Below, one piece after another: positions 14,633 through 23,638 of a DNA stretch of 27,479 nt (positions are counted from its first letter, which is position 1; each line of letters opens with the position of its first letter). This stretch comes from Betaproteobacteria bacterium (lineage in GTDB: Bacteria; Pseudomonadota; Gammaproteobacteria; Burkholderiales; SG8-39). A model generated the notes under the pieces. The model ran no database searches, had not been told where the DNA came from, and saw only the letters and a list, made by a program, of their open reading frames with translations. The stretch spans positions 1-27,479 of the forward strand of contig SHXL01000009.1 of assembly GCA_009693345.1 (NCBI GenBank), written 5' to 3'. A program made the translations under genes and the position numbers.

Positions 14633-15388
14633 TCAGGCGGCGGCCTTCTTCAGGGTATCGGCGTCCGCGCGCAGCGCGTGCACGATGGATATGTTCCACG
14701 GCCGGCAGGCGAGCAGCACGCCCAGCGTGACGCGTTTTTTCGCCGGCACCGATGTGTCGATCTCCACCAGTTCGTTGATCTCGGCCGCGAAACGCTCGAG
14801 CCGGCGTTTCACTACGACGGCGGATTCACTGGAGAGCTCCTGCGCCTCGAAGCGGAACGCGTCGTGCGGCGCATCGAAGCGCGAACGCATGAACTCGGTG
14901 ATGACCCTCAGGCCGTAGGCTTTGCGCAGCGGCCCGCCGGCGCGCCACGCGTAATGCTTCGGCACGCGCAGCCGCGCGCGATTGCCGGGCCGCCAGTCGA
15001 TCAGGCGCAGGCGCTCGAGCCGGGCGTAGAAAGTGGTGATCTGCGCGGCGCCGAGCTTGAACTCGGCGACGATCTCGTCGAAACGCCACTCATTCGTAAT
15101 CAGCCAGAACACCGAGAACAGGCGCGCATCCTTAGCGAGCGCGGTTTCCTGTTCGAGCGACAGCTCGACCGGCCCGGCGCGCCTGCCATGGCTCATGCGC
15201 GCCAGTTCGTGGAAATCCATTTCGAGCACCTTGAGGATTTCTTCCAGGCGCTGCAGGGTGAAAGTGCGCTGCGAGAACAGGCGCTTGACGGTGGGCGTCG
15301 AAACGCGCAGCGCGCCAGCCAGGTCCGCGTAGGTCATGCTGCGGGCTTTCAGGATCCTCTTCAGCGTATCGACGATCTCGCGCGTCAC
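14633..15388 (-). CDS. XRE-type HTH transcriptional regulator with a second winged-helix-like region
   Basis: A 251-residue DNA-binding protein. The N-terminal Cro/CI-type HTH covers about 5-64: LKRILKARSMTYADLAGALR, then VSTPTVKRLFSQRTFTLQRLEEILKVLEM with recognition helix around 29-40. A second region, about 98-148 (TNEWRFDEIVAEFKLGAAQI through WRPGNRARLRVP), looks like a winged helix with a basic wing. The C-terminal roughly 100 residues have no fold I recognise. The start is GTG at 15386-15388 with a GGAGGGGG Shine-Dalgarno; a Met at 18 would cut into the HTH. It reads in the same direction as the hydrolase-Bug pair 85 bases upstream and may be their regulator, or regulate neighbouring genes; its target is unknown. 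Confidence 0.75.
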   Translation of the reverse strand: MTREIVDTLKRILKARSMTYADLAGALRVSTPTVKRLFSQRTFTLQRLEEILKVLEMDFHELARMSHGRRAGPVELSLEQETALAKDARLFSVFWLITNEWRFDEIVAEFKLGAAQITTFYARLERLRLIDWRPGNRARLRVPKHYAWRAGGPLRKAYGLRVITEFMRSRFDAPHDAFRFEAQELSSESAVVVKRRLERFAAEINELVEIDTSVPAKKRVTLGVLLACRPWNISIVHALRADADTLKKAAA

Positions 15389-15473
15389 CGCCCCCTCCGC
15401 GCGCCGGTCGGATTCCGACTTCCAGCAGAAGCTTACATCGCGAAAACTGCGCAGGCTGATCCCGCTGTCCGAT

Positions 15474-16427
15474 TCAGTTGATTGTGGCGCCGGTCGCGCG
15501 CACGACCTTGCCCCATTTGTCGTATTCGGTGCGCATGAACGCGGCCAGCTCCTGCGGCGCGAGTATGTGGGCCTCGACCCCGGAGGCGCGGAAGCTCGTC
15601 TGCAATTCGGGCTCCTGCAGTGCCTTGGCAGTCTCGTTGTACAGGCGCTGCACGATTTCAGCGGGCGTGCCGGCGGGCGCCGCGAGATTGAGCCAAAGCG
15701 TCGCCTCGAAGTCCTGGATTCCTGCTTCCGCGACCGTCGGCACCTCGGGCAGATCGGGCCAGCGCCTGGACGTACTGACGGCGAGCGCCCGCAGGCGCCC
15801 GGATTTCAGGTGGGCGAGCGCGTTGGGGATCCCCGCAAACGAGACCTTCACCTGCCCGGAAACGAGATCCTGCATCGCCGAGCCGCTGCCCTTGTACGGG
15901 ACGTGGTTGAGCGGGGCGCCTGCCATGGTGCTGAACAGCGCGCTCACCAGATGCTGTGCGCTGCCGTTGCCCGAACTCGCGTAATCGATCGTGCCGGGAC
16001 GCGCTTTGGCGGCCGCCACCAGCTCGCGCACCGTGCCGACGCCGAGCTGCGGATTCACCACCAGAATGTACGGGCCGGTTGCGACCAGGGCGACGGGAGC
16101 GAAGTCCTTCATCGCGTCGTACGGCATGCTCCGGTACAGCCATGGCGATATGACGTGCGGCGTTCCGGTGAACAGGATGTTGTAGCCATCCGGCAGGGAT
16201 TTGGCGATCGCGTCCGCGCCGATGGTTCCGCCTGCGCCCGGCTTGTTCTCCACGTACACCGGCCGCCCCAGGGCGCTCGAGAGCCGGGCGGCGAGCAATC
16301 TGCCGGGGACGTCTGCGAATCCGCCGGGCGAGAGCGGTATCACCATGCGGATCGGACGAGAGGGATAGTTCTGTGCTTGTGCTGCCCCGGCAATTAAAAA
16401 CGCAAGAATAAAAACGAAAGACCGCAT
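15474..16427 (-). CDS. Bug/TctC-family periplasmic receptor
   Basis: A 317-residue solute receptor. A short Sec signal (MRSFVFILAFLIAGAAQAQ, cut near AQA) precedes NYPSRPIRMVIPLSPGGFAD. Family motifs are VYVENKPGAGGTIGADAIAK, LPDGYNILFTG, DFAPVALVAT, HVPYKGSGSAMQDLVSGQV and WPDLPEVPTVAEAGIQDFEA. It is more distant from the other two Bug proteins in the window than they are from each other. It lies 3 bases after the alpha/beta hydrolase on the same strand, so the two are one transcription unit. The pairing suggests a receptor and a hydrolase for the same ester or amide-derived acid. No TctA/TctB partners are present. Confidence 0.9.
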   Translation of the reverse strand: MRSFVFILAFLIAGAAQAQNYPSRPIRMVIPLSPGGFADVPGRLLAARLSSALGRPVYVENKPGAGGTIGADAIAKSLPDGYNILFTGTPHVISPWLYRSMPYDAMKDFAPVALVATGPYILVVNPQLGVGTVRELVAAAKARPGTIDYASSGNGSAQHLVSALFSTMAGAPLNHVPYKGSGSAMQDLVSGQVKVSFAGIPNALAHLKSGRLRALAVSTSRRWPDLPEVPTVAEAGIQDFEATLWLNLAAPAGTPAEIVQRLYNETAKALQEPELQTSFRASGVEAHILAPQELAAFMRTEYDKWGKVVRATGATIN

Positions 16428-16430
16428 GAA

Positions 16431-17324
16431 TCAGCCCCGGTACACCGGATCGGGCTGGCTGAAGAACGCGTGCAGGATGTGGTAGACCATCAGGTAGTTC
16501 TTCTGCTGGAAACTCGCGTGCGAGATGCCCGGCATGACGCAGAACTGCTTGTCCGGATTGGGCAGGCGCTTGAAGAACTCGATCAGGTCGTCCACTCCCG
16601 CGATGCCGTCCCACTGCCCGCGCATCAGGATCGTCGGAACGGAGATCCGCGCCGGGTCCACCAGCGGCAGCTTCGAGCACATGTCCACGTAAGTGCCGGT
16701 CGGCACGGAATCATCCAGCGCGAGGACCGCATCCGCGAATGCGCTCACGGTGGCATCGTCCGCGGTGCCCGGATGGTCGCGCGCGAAGATGCTCTGCACG
16801 AAGGCCCGGTCGATCGGGCGGCGGTTCTTCGCCATGAATTCCGGCAGCCGCTTCTTGCGCTCGGCCAGCGTCGGGCTGCCTGCGCCGGTCCACACGAACG
16901 CGTCCAGCGCGAGGCGCGCCACGTGCTCCGGATGCCGCTCGGCGAACAGCGCCGCCTTCAGCGCCCCCGACGAAATGCCGTAGACGAGCAGCTTCGTATT
17001 TTTTGTTTCACTGGAAATATAGTCGGAGGCGGCGGCGAGATCATCCGCCCCGTTGGAGATATCGAAGTTGATCGGCCGCTTCTTGTCCGAGCGGCCGTAG
17101 CCCTCGTTGTCGAGGCACCAGGTATCGAAGCCGCGCGCCGCGAACCAGTCCATGGCCGACGAATCCGGCCGGCCCGGCACCTGAAGGTCGAAGGTCGGTT
17201 GCGAGGCCATCGACGAGCCATGCACGAACAGCACTGTGCCGTGCGGCGCGCCTTGCGGCGCGGTCTTGCGCCAGAGAAAAAGCCGTGTTCCGCTTTTGTC
17301 CGTCCAGTGCTCAGTACCGTTCAT
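16431..17324 (-). CDS. Alpha/beta-hydrolase family esterase/hydrolase
   Basis: A 297-residue alpha/beta hydrolase. The oxyanion-hole HG occurs in VLFVHGSSM (31-39), the nucleophile elbow is GISSG (116-120, Ser118), the acid is probably Asp239 in RGQWDG, and the base His269 in PGISHASF. No signal peptide is evident, so it should be cytoplasmic. The pattern LDNEGYGRSD (71-80) is common in hydrolases of the epoxide-hydrolase/esterase group. The substrate is not evident. The start ATG at 17322-17324 is preceded by a divergent 77-base region shared with the acyl-CoA ligase. The gene is followed within 3 bases by the Bug receptor. Confidence 0.85.
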   Translation of the reverse strand: MNGTEHWTDKSGTRLFLWRKTAPQGAPHGTVLFVHGSSMASQPTFDLQVPGRPDSSAMDWFAARGFDTWCLDNEGYGRSDKKRPINFDISNGADDLAAASDYISSETKNTKLLVYGISSGALKAALFAERHPEHVARLALDAFVWTGAGSPTLAERKKRLPEFMAKNRRPIDRAFVQSIFARDHPGTADDATVSAFADAVLALDDSVPTGTYVDMCSKLPLVDPARISVPTILMRGQWDGIAGVDDLIEFFKRLPNPDKQFCVMPGISHASFQQKNYLMVYHILHAFFSQPDPVYRG

Positions 17325-17401
17325 TCGCCGTTTTCTCCATAAGTAATCGCCCGCATTATAGAATCCACGCCTACCCTTGGTGGGACGAAGGAGGAGGGAC
17401 C
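17325..17401. promoter_or_regulatory. Divergent promoter region (hydrolase operon / second ABC cluster)
   Basis: This 77-base gap must serve two divergent operons. On the minus strand a perfect TATAAT -10 lies at 17360-17355, which would place the start point about 24 bases before the hydrolase ATG, though no good -35 is found. On the plus strand the same AT-rich patch gives TATAGA (17357-17362) or TAGAAT. A strong GGAGGAGGGA Shine-Dalgarno (about 17390-17399) precedes the ligase ATG. The overlapping -10 elements would make the two promoters mutually exclusive. Confidence 0.45.
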
Positions 17402-19360
17402 ATGGCGGAGAATCTTGCTGGCCTGGATACGTTTCCGAAATTGTTGCTGCACCATGCCAGGACGCGCCCCGAGCGCCCGGCGATCCGCGAGAAGGATCTC
17501 GGCATCTGGCAGACCTGGAGCTGGCATCGCTTCGCCGACGAGGTGCGCTCGCTCGCCTGCGGCCTGGAGGCGCATGATTTCAAGCGCGGCGACCACCTCG
17601 CGATCGTCGGCGACAACCGCCCGCGCGTCTACGCCGCGATGTGCGCGGCGCAATGCCTGGGCGGCATTGCGGTGCCGCTCTATCAGGATGCGGTCGCAAC
17701 CGAGATGGCGTTCCCGATCCAGAACGCCGCGATCACGCATGCGGTGGTGGAGGACCAGGAGCAGGTCGACAAGCTGCTGGAGATCCTGCCGCAGTGCCCG
17801 ACGCTCGCGCATATCTACTTCGACGAGCCGCGCGGCATGCGCCATTACGCCCAGCCCCAGTTGATGAGCTGCGACAAGCTGGTTGAGCTTGGCGGCGAGT
17901 CGTTCCGGCGCGATCCGGCTTTCCTCGAAGGCGAGATCGCGAAAGGCGTGGGTTCGGACACCGCGGCCATGTTCTTCACGTCGGGCACGACGGGCGTGGC
18001 GAAAGGCGTTGTTCTCACCCATTACAGCCTGATCGACCGCGCGCGCGCCGCTGCGGAGATGGAGGGGCTCACCGACGCGGACGTGGTGCTCGCCTACCTG
18101 CCGCCGGCCTGGATCGGGCAGAACATCTTTTCCTACGCCCAGCCGTTCGTCACCGGCTACTGCATCTGCTGCCCCGAATCGGCCGAGACCGTGATGAGCG
18201 ACATGCGCGACATCGGGCCGACCTATTATTTCGCGCCGCCGCGCGTGTTCGAAGCCCTGCTCACCCAGGTTTCGATTCGCATGGAGGATGCAAGCGCGCT
18301 CAAGCGCTCGCTGTACCGCTACTTCATGGAGGTCGCGCGCAAGGTTGGCGGCGAGATCCTGGATGGCGGGAGCGTGGGCGCCATGGACCGGCTGCTGTAC
18401 CGGCTGGGCGATGCGATCGTCTACGGGCCGCTCAGGAACGTGCTGGGCATGAGCCGCGTGCGCGTCGCCTACACGGCAGGCGAGGCGATCGGCCCGGATC
18501 TGTTCCGCTTCTACCGCTCGCTCGGCATCAATCTCAAGCAGCTCTACGGTTCGACCGAGACCTGCGTCTTCGTCTGCGTCCAGCCCAACGGCCAGGTGAA
18601 GGCGGATACCGTCGGCCCGGCCGTCAAAGGGGTGGAGCTCTCCTTCACGCCGGAGCGTGAACTGCTGATCCGCTCACCGGGCCTGTTCAAGGAGTATTAC
18701 CGGAATCCGGAAGCGACCGCCGCGTCGAAGGACGCGCAAGGCTGGTTCCACACCGGGGACGCCGGCTACATGGACGCCGACGGGCACCTGAAAATCATCG
18801 ACCGCGTGAAGGACGTCGGCAAGCTCGCCGACGGGTCGCTCTTCGCGCCGAAGTATCTCGAGAACAAGCTCAAATTCTTCCCCTTCATCAAGGAAGCGGT
18901 GGCATTCGGGCACGGCCGCAACCGCGTGTGCGCTTTTATCAACATGGATATGGAGGCGGTCGGCAATTGGGCCGAGAAGCGCGGCATGCCTTATTCCGGC
19001 TACGTAGACTTGGCGTCGCGCGACGAGGTGTACCAGCTGATGCGCGAGTGCATCGAAAAGGTCAACGCCGATCTGGCTGCCGAGCCCGAGATCGCCAGTT
19101 CGCAGATTCACCGCTTCCTGATCCTGCACAAGCAGCTCGAGGCCGACGACGGCGAGCTGACCCGCACCGCCAAGGTGCGCCGTCTTCACGTCGGGGAAAA
19201 ATACGCGGCGCTGGTGGATGCGCTCTACGACGGCAAGCAGGTGGTGCACGTTGAGGCGCAGGTGCGCTATGAAGACGGCCGTACCGGGTCGATTTCGGCG
19301 GACCTGAAAATACGCGACGCGAAAACTTTCCCGCCGGTGGCGGCGAGGAAAGCGGCCTGA
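17402..19360 (+). CDS. Long-chain-type acyl-CoA synthetase (AMP-forming, COG1022-like)
   Basis: A 652-residue adenylate-forming ligase that activates a carboxylic acid with ATP and CoA. Core motifs are present: P-loop TSGTTGVAKG (193-202), YGSTET (382-387), GWFHTGD (447-453), and DRVKD (467-471). LKVRR-equivalent RTAKVRR near the C-terminus contains the expected catalytic lysine region. The length and layout match the FAA1/long-chain branch more than acetyl-CoA synthetases, but chain length or aromatic specificity cannot be read. ATG 17402 is chosen for its Shine-Dalgarno and because it starts at the conserved LDTFPKLLLHHA segment; the frame is open upstream. The stop overlaps the next ATG by one base (TGATG), so the ligase is the first gene of the second transport cluster. 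Confidence 0.9.
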   Translation: MAENLAGLDTFPKLLLHHARTRPERPAIREKDLGIWQTWSWHRFADEVRSLACGLEAHDFKRGDHLAIVGDNRPRVYAAMCAAQCLGGIAVPLYQDAVATEMAFPIQNAAITHAVVEDQEQVDKLLEILPQCPTLAHIYFDEPRGMRHYAQPQLMSCDKLVELGGESFRRDPAFLEGEIAKGVGSDTAAMFFTSGTTGVAKGVVLTHYSLIDRARAAAEMEGLTDADVVLAYLPPAWIGQNIFSYAQPFVTGYCICCPESAETVMSDMRDIGPTYYFAPPRVFEALLTQVSIRMEDASALKRSLYRYFMEVARKVGGEILDGGSVGAMDRLLYRLGDAIVYGPLRNVLGMSRVRVAYTAGEAIGPDLFRFYRSLGINLKQLYGSTETCVFVCVQPNGQVKADTVGPAVKGVELSFTPERELLIRSPGLFKEYYRNPEATAASKDAQGWFHTGDAGYMDADGHLKIIDRVKDVGKLADGSLFAPKYLENKLKFFPFIKEAVAFGHGRNRVCAFINMDMEAVGNWAEKRGMPYSGYVDLASRDEVYQLMRECIEKVNADLAAEPEIASSQIHRFLILHKQLEADDGELTRTAKVRRLHVGEKYAALVDALYDGKQVVHVEAQVRYEDGRTGSISADLKIRDAKTFPPVAARKAA

Positions 19361-20163
19361 TGGGCGGCGAAGCAAACAGCCGCGCGCACCGCATCGGCGA
19401 GGTGATCCTCGCCCTCAAAGGTGTGTCGCTGGCCTTCGGCGGCGTCAAGGCGTTGAGCGACGTTTCGTTCGACGTGCGCGAGCATGAAATCCGCGCCATC
19501 ATCGGCCCCAACGGTGCCGGAAAGAGTTCGATGCTAAACGTCATCAACGGCGTCTATCATCCGCAGCAGGGAACCATCCGCTACCTGGAGCGCGAGTACC
19601 ACGACATGGACCCGCATGAGGTGGCGGTGAGCGGCATCTCGCGCACTTTCCAGAACCTGGCGCTGTTCAAGGGCATGTCGGTGCTGGACAACATCATGTC
19701 GGGACGCAATCTGAAGATGCACTCCAACATCGTCATGCAGGCGCTGCGCATGGGCCCGGCACTGCGCGAGGAAATCGAGCACCGCGAAGTGGTGGAGGGC
19801 ATCATCGATTTTCTCGAGATCCAGGCTTACCGCAAGACGCAGGTGGGCCGCCTGTCCTACGGCCTGCAAAAGCGCGTGGATCTCGCGCGCGCGCTGGCGA
19901 TGGAACCGCGCGTGCTGCTGCTCGATGAGCCGATGTCCGGCATGAACATGGAGGAGAAGCAGGACATGTGCCGCTTCATCCTCGATGCGAACGACCATTT
20001 CGGCACCACTATCGTGCTGATCGAGCACGACATGAGCGTGGTGATGGATATCTCCGACCGCGTCGTGGTGCTGGATTACGGCAAGAAGATCGGCGACGGC
20101 ACGCCCGACGAGGTGCGCGCCAACCAGGCGGTCGTTGACGCCTATCTCGGCGTGAGCCACTGA
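19360..20163 (+). CDS. livG: ABC transporter ATP-binding protein LivG (second system)
   Basis: A 267-residue ATPase. Walker A GPNGAGKSS (49-57), Q-loop TFQ (97-99), signature LSYGLQKR (165-172), Walker B VLLLDEP (185-191) followed by MSGMNMEEK, and H-loop IEHDMS. The replacement of LSGGQ by LSYGLQ is seen in many LivG proteins. The N-terminus has about 15 residues before the first beta strand, and the end AVVDAYLGVSH is typical. The ATG overlaps the ligase stop by one base, and LivH follows after 2 bases. It supplies energy to the LivHM pair encoded next, together with LivF at 23682. Confidence 0.9.
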   Translation: MGGEANSRAHRIGEVILALKGVSLAFGGVKALSDVSFDVREHEIRAIIGPNGAGKSSMLNVINGVYHPQQGTIRYLEREYHDMDPHEVAVSGISRTFQNLALFKGMSVLDNIMSGRNLKMHSNIVMQALRMGPALREEIEHREVVEGIIDFLEIQAYRKTQVGRLSYGLQKRVDLARALAMEPRVLLLDEPMSGMNMEEKQDMCRFILDANDHFGTTIVLIEHDMSVVMDISDRVVVLDYGKKIGDGTPDEVRANQAVVDAYLGVSH

Positions 20164-20165
20164 CG

Positions 20166-21167
20166 ATGCGGAAGAACTGGCCCGTGATCACGCTTGGCCT
20201 GGTACTCCTGGCCGGGCTCGTTGCGCCGTTTGCGGATCGCTCGACGTCGCCGGGTTTTTATGTCGAGGTCCTGCTGGGCGGTTTGATGGCCGGGGTTCTC
20301 TACTCGCTGGTGGCGCTGGGCTTTGCATTGATCTTCAAGGCCTCGGGCGTGTTCAATTTCGCGCAGGGGGCGATGGTGCTGTTCGCGGCGCTCGCGGTGG
20401 CGCGCCTCGCCGAGCAGGTGCCCTTGTGGGTGGCGATGCTGATCGCGATGGTGATCATGGTGGCGCTGGCCTGGGTCATCGAGCGGCTGGTGCTGCGCCC
20501 GCTCGTCAACCAGGAAGGAGTTGCGCTGCTGATGGCGACGCTCGGCGTTTCCTATTTTCTCGACGGCTTCGGCCAGACTATCTGGGGCAGCGACATCTAC
20601 AAGATCGAACTTGGCATTCCCAAGGAGCCGGTAATGATCCTGGAGAGCCTGTTCCAGGGCGGGATCCTGGTCAACAAGGAGGATTTTGTCGCCGCGATCG
20701 TGGCTACCGCCCTGGTTGCGGCCCTTGCGCTGTTTTTCCAGAAGACCACGACCGGGCGGGCGCTGCGCGCGGTGGCCGACGACCACCAGGCCGCGCAGTC
20801 GATCGGCATTCCGCTCAACCGCATCTGGGTCATCGTCTGGTCGGTGGCCGGATTCGTGGCGCTGGTGGCGGGCGTGATCTGGGGTTCCAAGCTCGGGGTG
20901 CAGTTCTCGCTTTCGCAGGTGGCGTTGAAAGCGCTGCCGGTGGTGATTCTGGGCGGCTTCACGTCGGTCACCGGCGCGGTCGTGGGAGGCCTGATCATCG
21001 GCGTGGGTGAAAAGATGGCCGAGGTATTCCTCGGGCCGGTGATGGTCAAGGCGTTCGACCTCGCCGGCGGCGGCATCGAGAACTGGTTCGCCTATGTGCT
21101 GGCGCTTCTGTTCTTGCTGGTGAGGCCCGAAGGCCTGTTCGGTGAAAAACTCATCGACCGCGTTTAA
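20166..21167 (+). CDS. livH: ABC transporter permease LivH (second system)
   Basis: A 333-residue hydrophobic permease. After an N-terminal membrane segment (VITLGLVLLAGLVAPFA) it shows LLGGLMAGVLYSLVALGFAL, IFKASGVFNFAQGAM, the coupling loop TTTGRALRAVADDHQAAQSI, and VILGGFTSVTGAVVGGLIIG. The QG in FNFAQGAMV replaces the HG usual in LivH proteins (HGSLLML in the first system). The longer N-terminus separates it from the 287-residue LivH of the first cluster. It pairs with LivM at 21183; the gap between them is 15 bases. Confidence 0.9.
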   Translation: MRKNWPVITLGLVLLAGLVAPFADRSTSPGFYVEVLLGGLMAGVLYSLVALGFALIFKASGVFNFAQGAMVLFAALAVARLAEQVPLWVAMLIAMVIMVALAWVIERLVLRPLVNQEGVALLMATLGVSYFLDGFGQTIWGSDIYKIELGIPKEPVMILESLFQGGILVNKEDFVAAIVATALVAALALFFQKTTTGRALRAVADDHQAAQSIGIPLNRIWVIVWSVAGFVALVAGVIWGSKLGVQFSLSQVALKALPVVILGGFTSVTGAVVGGLIIGVGEKMAEVFLGPVMVKAFDLAGGGIENWFAYVLALLFLLVRPEGLFGEKLIDRV

Positions 21168-21182
21168 TACCTACTATTAGCC

Positions 21183-22247
21183 ATGTTCTATCGCGAAAAC
21201 GGCCAGTTCAAATCGACCTACGAGTCGGACCAGCAGATGCTGCCGATCCTGCAGGACCGTGTCTTCATGCTGGTGCTGCTGGTATTCGCGTTCGGAGCCG
21301 TCCCCTTCCTCGTCAGCGATTACCTGTTCCTGTCGCTGCTGATCCCGTTCCTGATCCTGACGATCGCGGCCATCGGCCTGAACCTGCTGGTCGGTTACTG
21401 CGGCCAGATCTCGCTCGGGCATGCGGCGTTCATGGCGGTCGGGGCGTATGCGGCCTACAACCTGGTGTTGCGCGTGCCACAGCTCAATTTCCTGGTCGTG
21501 CTGCTGATCTCCGGGCTGATCGCAGCGGTGGTGGGGTTGGTGTTCGGCATCCCGAGCCTGCGCATCAAAGGTCTGTACCTGGCGGTGGCGACGCTCGCGG
21601 CGCAGTTCTTCATGGACTGGTTGTTCGCGCGCGTGAAGTGGTTTACCAACTACGCGCACTCGGGTTCGGTCCAGACCCCGCCGGTCGAACTATTCGGCTG
21701 GACCGTCAATACGCCGGCGGAAAAATACCTGTTCCTGCTCGGCTTGCTGATCGTGTTTACGCTGGTGGCGAAGAATCTCGTGCGCAGTCGCATCGGGCGG
21801 GAGTGGATGGCGATGCGCGACATGGACGTCGCCGCAGAGGTGATCGGCATCCGCCCGGTGTACGCCAAGCTCACCGCATTCGCCGTCAGTTCGTTCTACG
21901 TCGGCGTGGCCGGCGCGCTCTGGGGATTCGTCCACCTTGGCTCCTGGGAGCCGCTCGCGTTCAACCTGACCCTGTCGCTGAACCTGCTGTTCATGATCAT
22001 CATCGGCGGCATGGGCTCGCTGCTGGGCAGCTACTTCGGCGCCGCCTTCATCGTGATGCTGCCGATCCTGCTCAACCAGTTGCCGGCCATGCTGGGCGTG
22101 CCGATCTCGACCTCGATGGCCACGCACCTGGAATTGATGATTTTCGGCGTCCTGATCGTGTTTTTCCTGATCGTGGAGCCCCACGGCCTGGCCCGGCTAT
22201 GGGCCATCGGCAAGGAAAAGCTGCGATTGTGGCCATTTCCGCATTGA
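21183..22247 (+). CDS. livM: ABC transporter permease LivM (second system)
   Basis: A 354-residue permease. A roughly 30-residue hydrophilic N-terminal stretch (MFYRENGQFKSTYESDQQML onward) comes before the first membrane segment. LivM motifs follow: GLNLLVGYCGQISLGHAAFM, GIPSLRIKGLYLAVATLAAQ, the coupling loop MRDMDVAAEVIGIRPVYAK, and IIGGMGSLLGSYFGAAFIV. It is about 40 residues longer than the LivM of the first cluster. The frame is clean and the stop lies 43 bases before the start of the binding-protein gene. Confidence 0.9.
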   Translation: MFYRENGQFKSTYESDQQMLPILQDRVFMLVLLVFAFGAVPFLVSDYLFLSLLIPFLILTIAAIGLNLLVGYCGQISLGHAAFMAVGAYAAYNLVLRVPQLNFLVVLLISGLIAAVVGLVFGIPSLRIKGLYLAVATLAAQFFMDWLFARVKWFTNYAHSGSVQTPPVELFGWTVNTPAEKYLFLLGLLIVFTLVAKNLVRSRIGREWMAMRDMDVAAEVIGIRPVYAKLTAFAVSSFYVGVAGALWGFVHLGSWEPLAFNLTLSLNLLFMIIIGGMGSLLGSYFGAAFIVMLPILLNQLPAMLGVPISTSMATHLELMIFGVLIVFFLIVEPHGLARLWAIGKEKLRLWPFPH

Positions 22248-22290
22248 CAGGGTTATCATCATGTCGCGTACTCACTGGGGGAGGATGGAG

Positions 22291-23622
22291 ATGAATCGGA
22301 GAGCGAATTTTTTAATGCTGGCGGTGTCGGCTATGGCCGCGGCGATTGGCAGTACGGCGGCGATGGCGCAGGCCAAGGAGCAGTTCTTCCCGGTGTTGTC
22401 CTATCGCACTGGTCCGTATGCGCCAAACGGCGCGCCCTTCGCCAACGGATTCGTGGATTACCTGAAGCTGGTCAACGCGCGCGACGGCGGCATCAACGGC
22501 GTGAAGATAACGTACGAAGAATGCGAGACCGGCTACGCCACTGACCGCGGTGTTGAATGCTACGAGCGCCTCAAGGGCAAGGGGCCGACCGGCGCGACGC
22601 TGTTTCATCCGCTGTCCACGGGCATCACCTTCGCCGTGACCGACAAGTCCTTCAACGACAAGATTCCGATCGTTACCGCAGGTTACGGGCGCGCGGATTC
22701 GCGCGACGGCACCGTGTTCGGCTGGAATTTCCCCCTCGGCGGGACGTACTGGGACGCCGCGGACATGCTGGTGCAGCATGTCGGCAAGAAAGAAGGCGGC
22801 CTCGACAAGCTTAAGGGCAAGAAGATCGCCCTTGTCTATCACGACTCGCCGTACGGCAAGGAGCCGATCGCGCTGCTGCAGGAGCGGGCCAAGATGCACG
22901 GCTTTGAAGTTCTGCTGCTGCCGGTGACGCATCCGGGAGTGGAGCAGAAGGCGACCTGGTTGCAGATTCGCCAACAGCGGCCGGACTATGTGTTCCTCTG
23001 GGGCTGGGGGGTGATGAACTCGACCTCGATCAAGGAGGCGGTCGCCACCGGCTATCCACGCGAAAAGATGTACGGTGTGTGGTGGTCGGGCGCGGAGCCC
23101 GATGTGACGCCGGCGGGTGACGGCGCCAAGGGCTACAACGCGCTGGTGTTCCTCGCGCCTGCGGGACAGGGCGCGGTGCACAAGGACGTCATCAAGTACC
23201 TGCACGACAAAGGCCAGGGCACGGGCAAGAAAGAAGAGATCGGCGAGGTGCTCTACAACCGCGGCATGGTCTCCGCGATGATGTCTGTCGAGGCGGTCAA
23301 GCGGGCCCACATCAAGTACGGCAAGAAGCCGCTCAGGGGCGAAGAGGTGCGCTGGGGCCTCGAGAACCTCGCGATCGACAAGGCGGCGATCAAGAGACTC
23401 GGCTTCGATGGTTTCATGTTGCCGGTGAGCACCTCTTGCGCGGACCACGCGGGCAGCGCTCCGGCCAGCGTGCATATCTGGGATGGCAAGAGGTGGAACG
23501 TCCAGCCCGGCATCTACGAAGCCGATCAGCAGATACTCAAACCGATGATCCGCGCTTCGGCGGAGAAGTACGCGGCGGAGAAGAAGATCAACAAGCGCGA
23601 CTGCGCCATAGAAGCGGGCTGA
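22291..23622 (+). CDS. ABC transporter substrate-binding protein (second system)
   Basis: A 443-residue periplasmic binding protein of the Liv/amide family. The signal peptide MNRRANFLMLAVSAMAAAIG is Sec-type, cut near AMA-QA, in contrast to the Tat signal of the first system. The mature part begins KEQFFPVLSYRTGPYAPNGA and continues with VNARDGGINGVKITYEECET. ATG 22291 has GGGGGAGG at 22277-22284; earlier in-frame ATGs at 22261 and 22285 are less well placed. The two cysteines at CETGYATDRGVEC and a later pair (TSCADH, RDCAIEAG) could form disulfides. The ligand is unknown. It is followed by an intrinsic terminator-like hairpin before livF. Confidence 0.88.
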   Translation: MNRRANFLMLAVSAMAAAIGSTAAMAQAKEQFFPVLSYRTGPYAPNGAPFANGFVDYLKLVNARDGGINGVKITYEECETGYATDRGVECYERLKGKGPTGATLFHPLSTGITFAVTDKSFNDKIPIVTAGYGRADSRDGTVFGWNFPLGGTYWDAADMLVQHVGKKEGGLDKLKGKKIALVYHDSPYGKEPIALLQERAKMHGFEVLLLPVTHPGVEQKATWLQIRQQRPDYVFLWGWGVMNSTSIKEAVATGYPREKMYGVWWSGAEPDVTPAGDGAKGYNALVFLAPAGQGAVHKDVIKYLHDKGQGTGKKEEIGEVLYNRGMVSAMMSVEAVKRAHIKYGKKPLRGEEVRWGLENLAIDKAAIKRLGFDGFMLPVSTSCADHAGSAPASVHIWDGKRWNVQPGIYEADQQILKPMIRASAEKYAAEKKINKRDCAIEAG

Positions 23623-23638
23623 TTTATCCTGGCTAAGG

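Noticed and set aside
22244..22272. Perfect TTGACA followed at 17 bases by CGTACT, upstream of the second binding protein
   Set aside because: The -10 is poor and the start point would fall on the GGGGGAGG ribosome-binding site; TTGACA is also part of the livM stop region.
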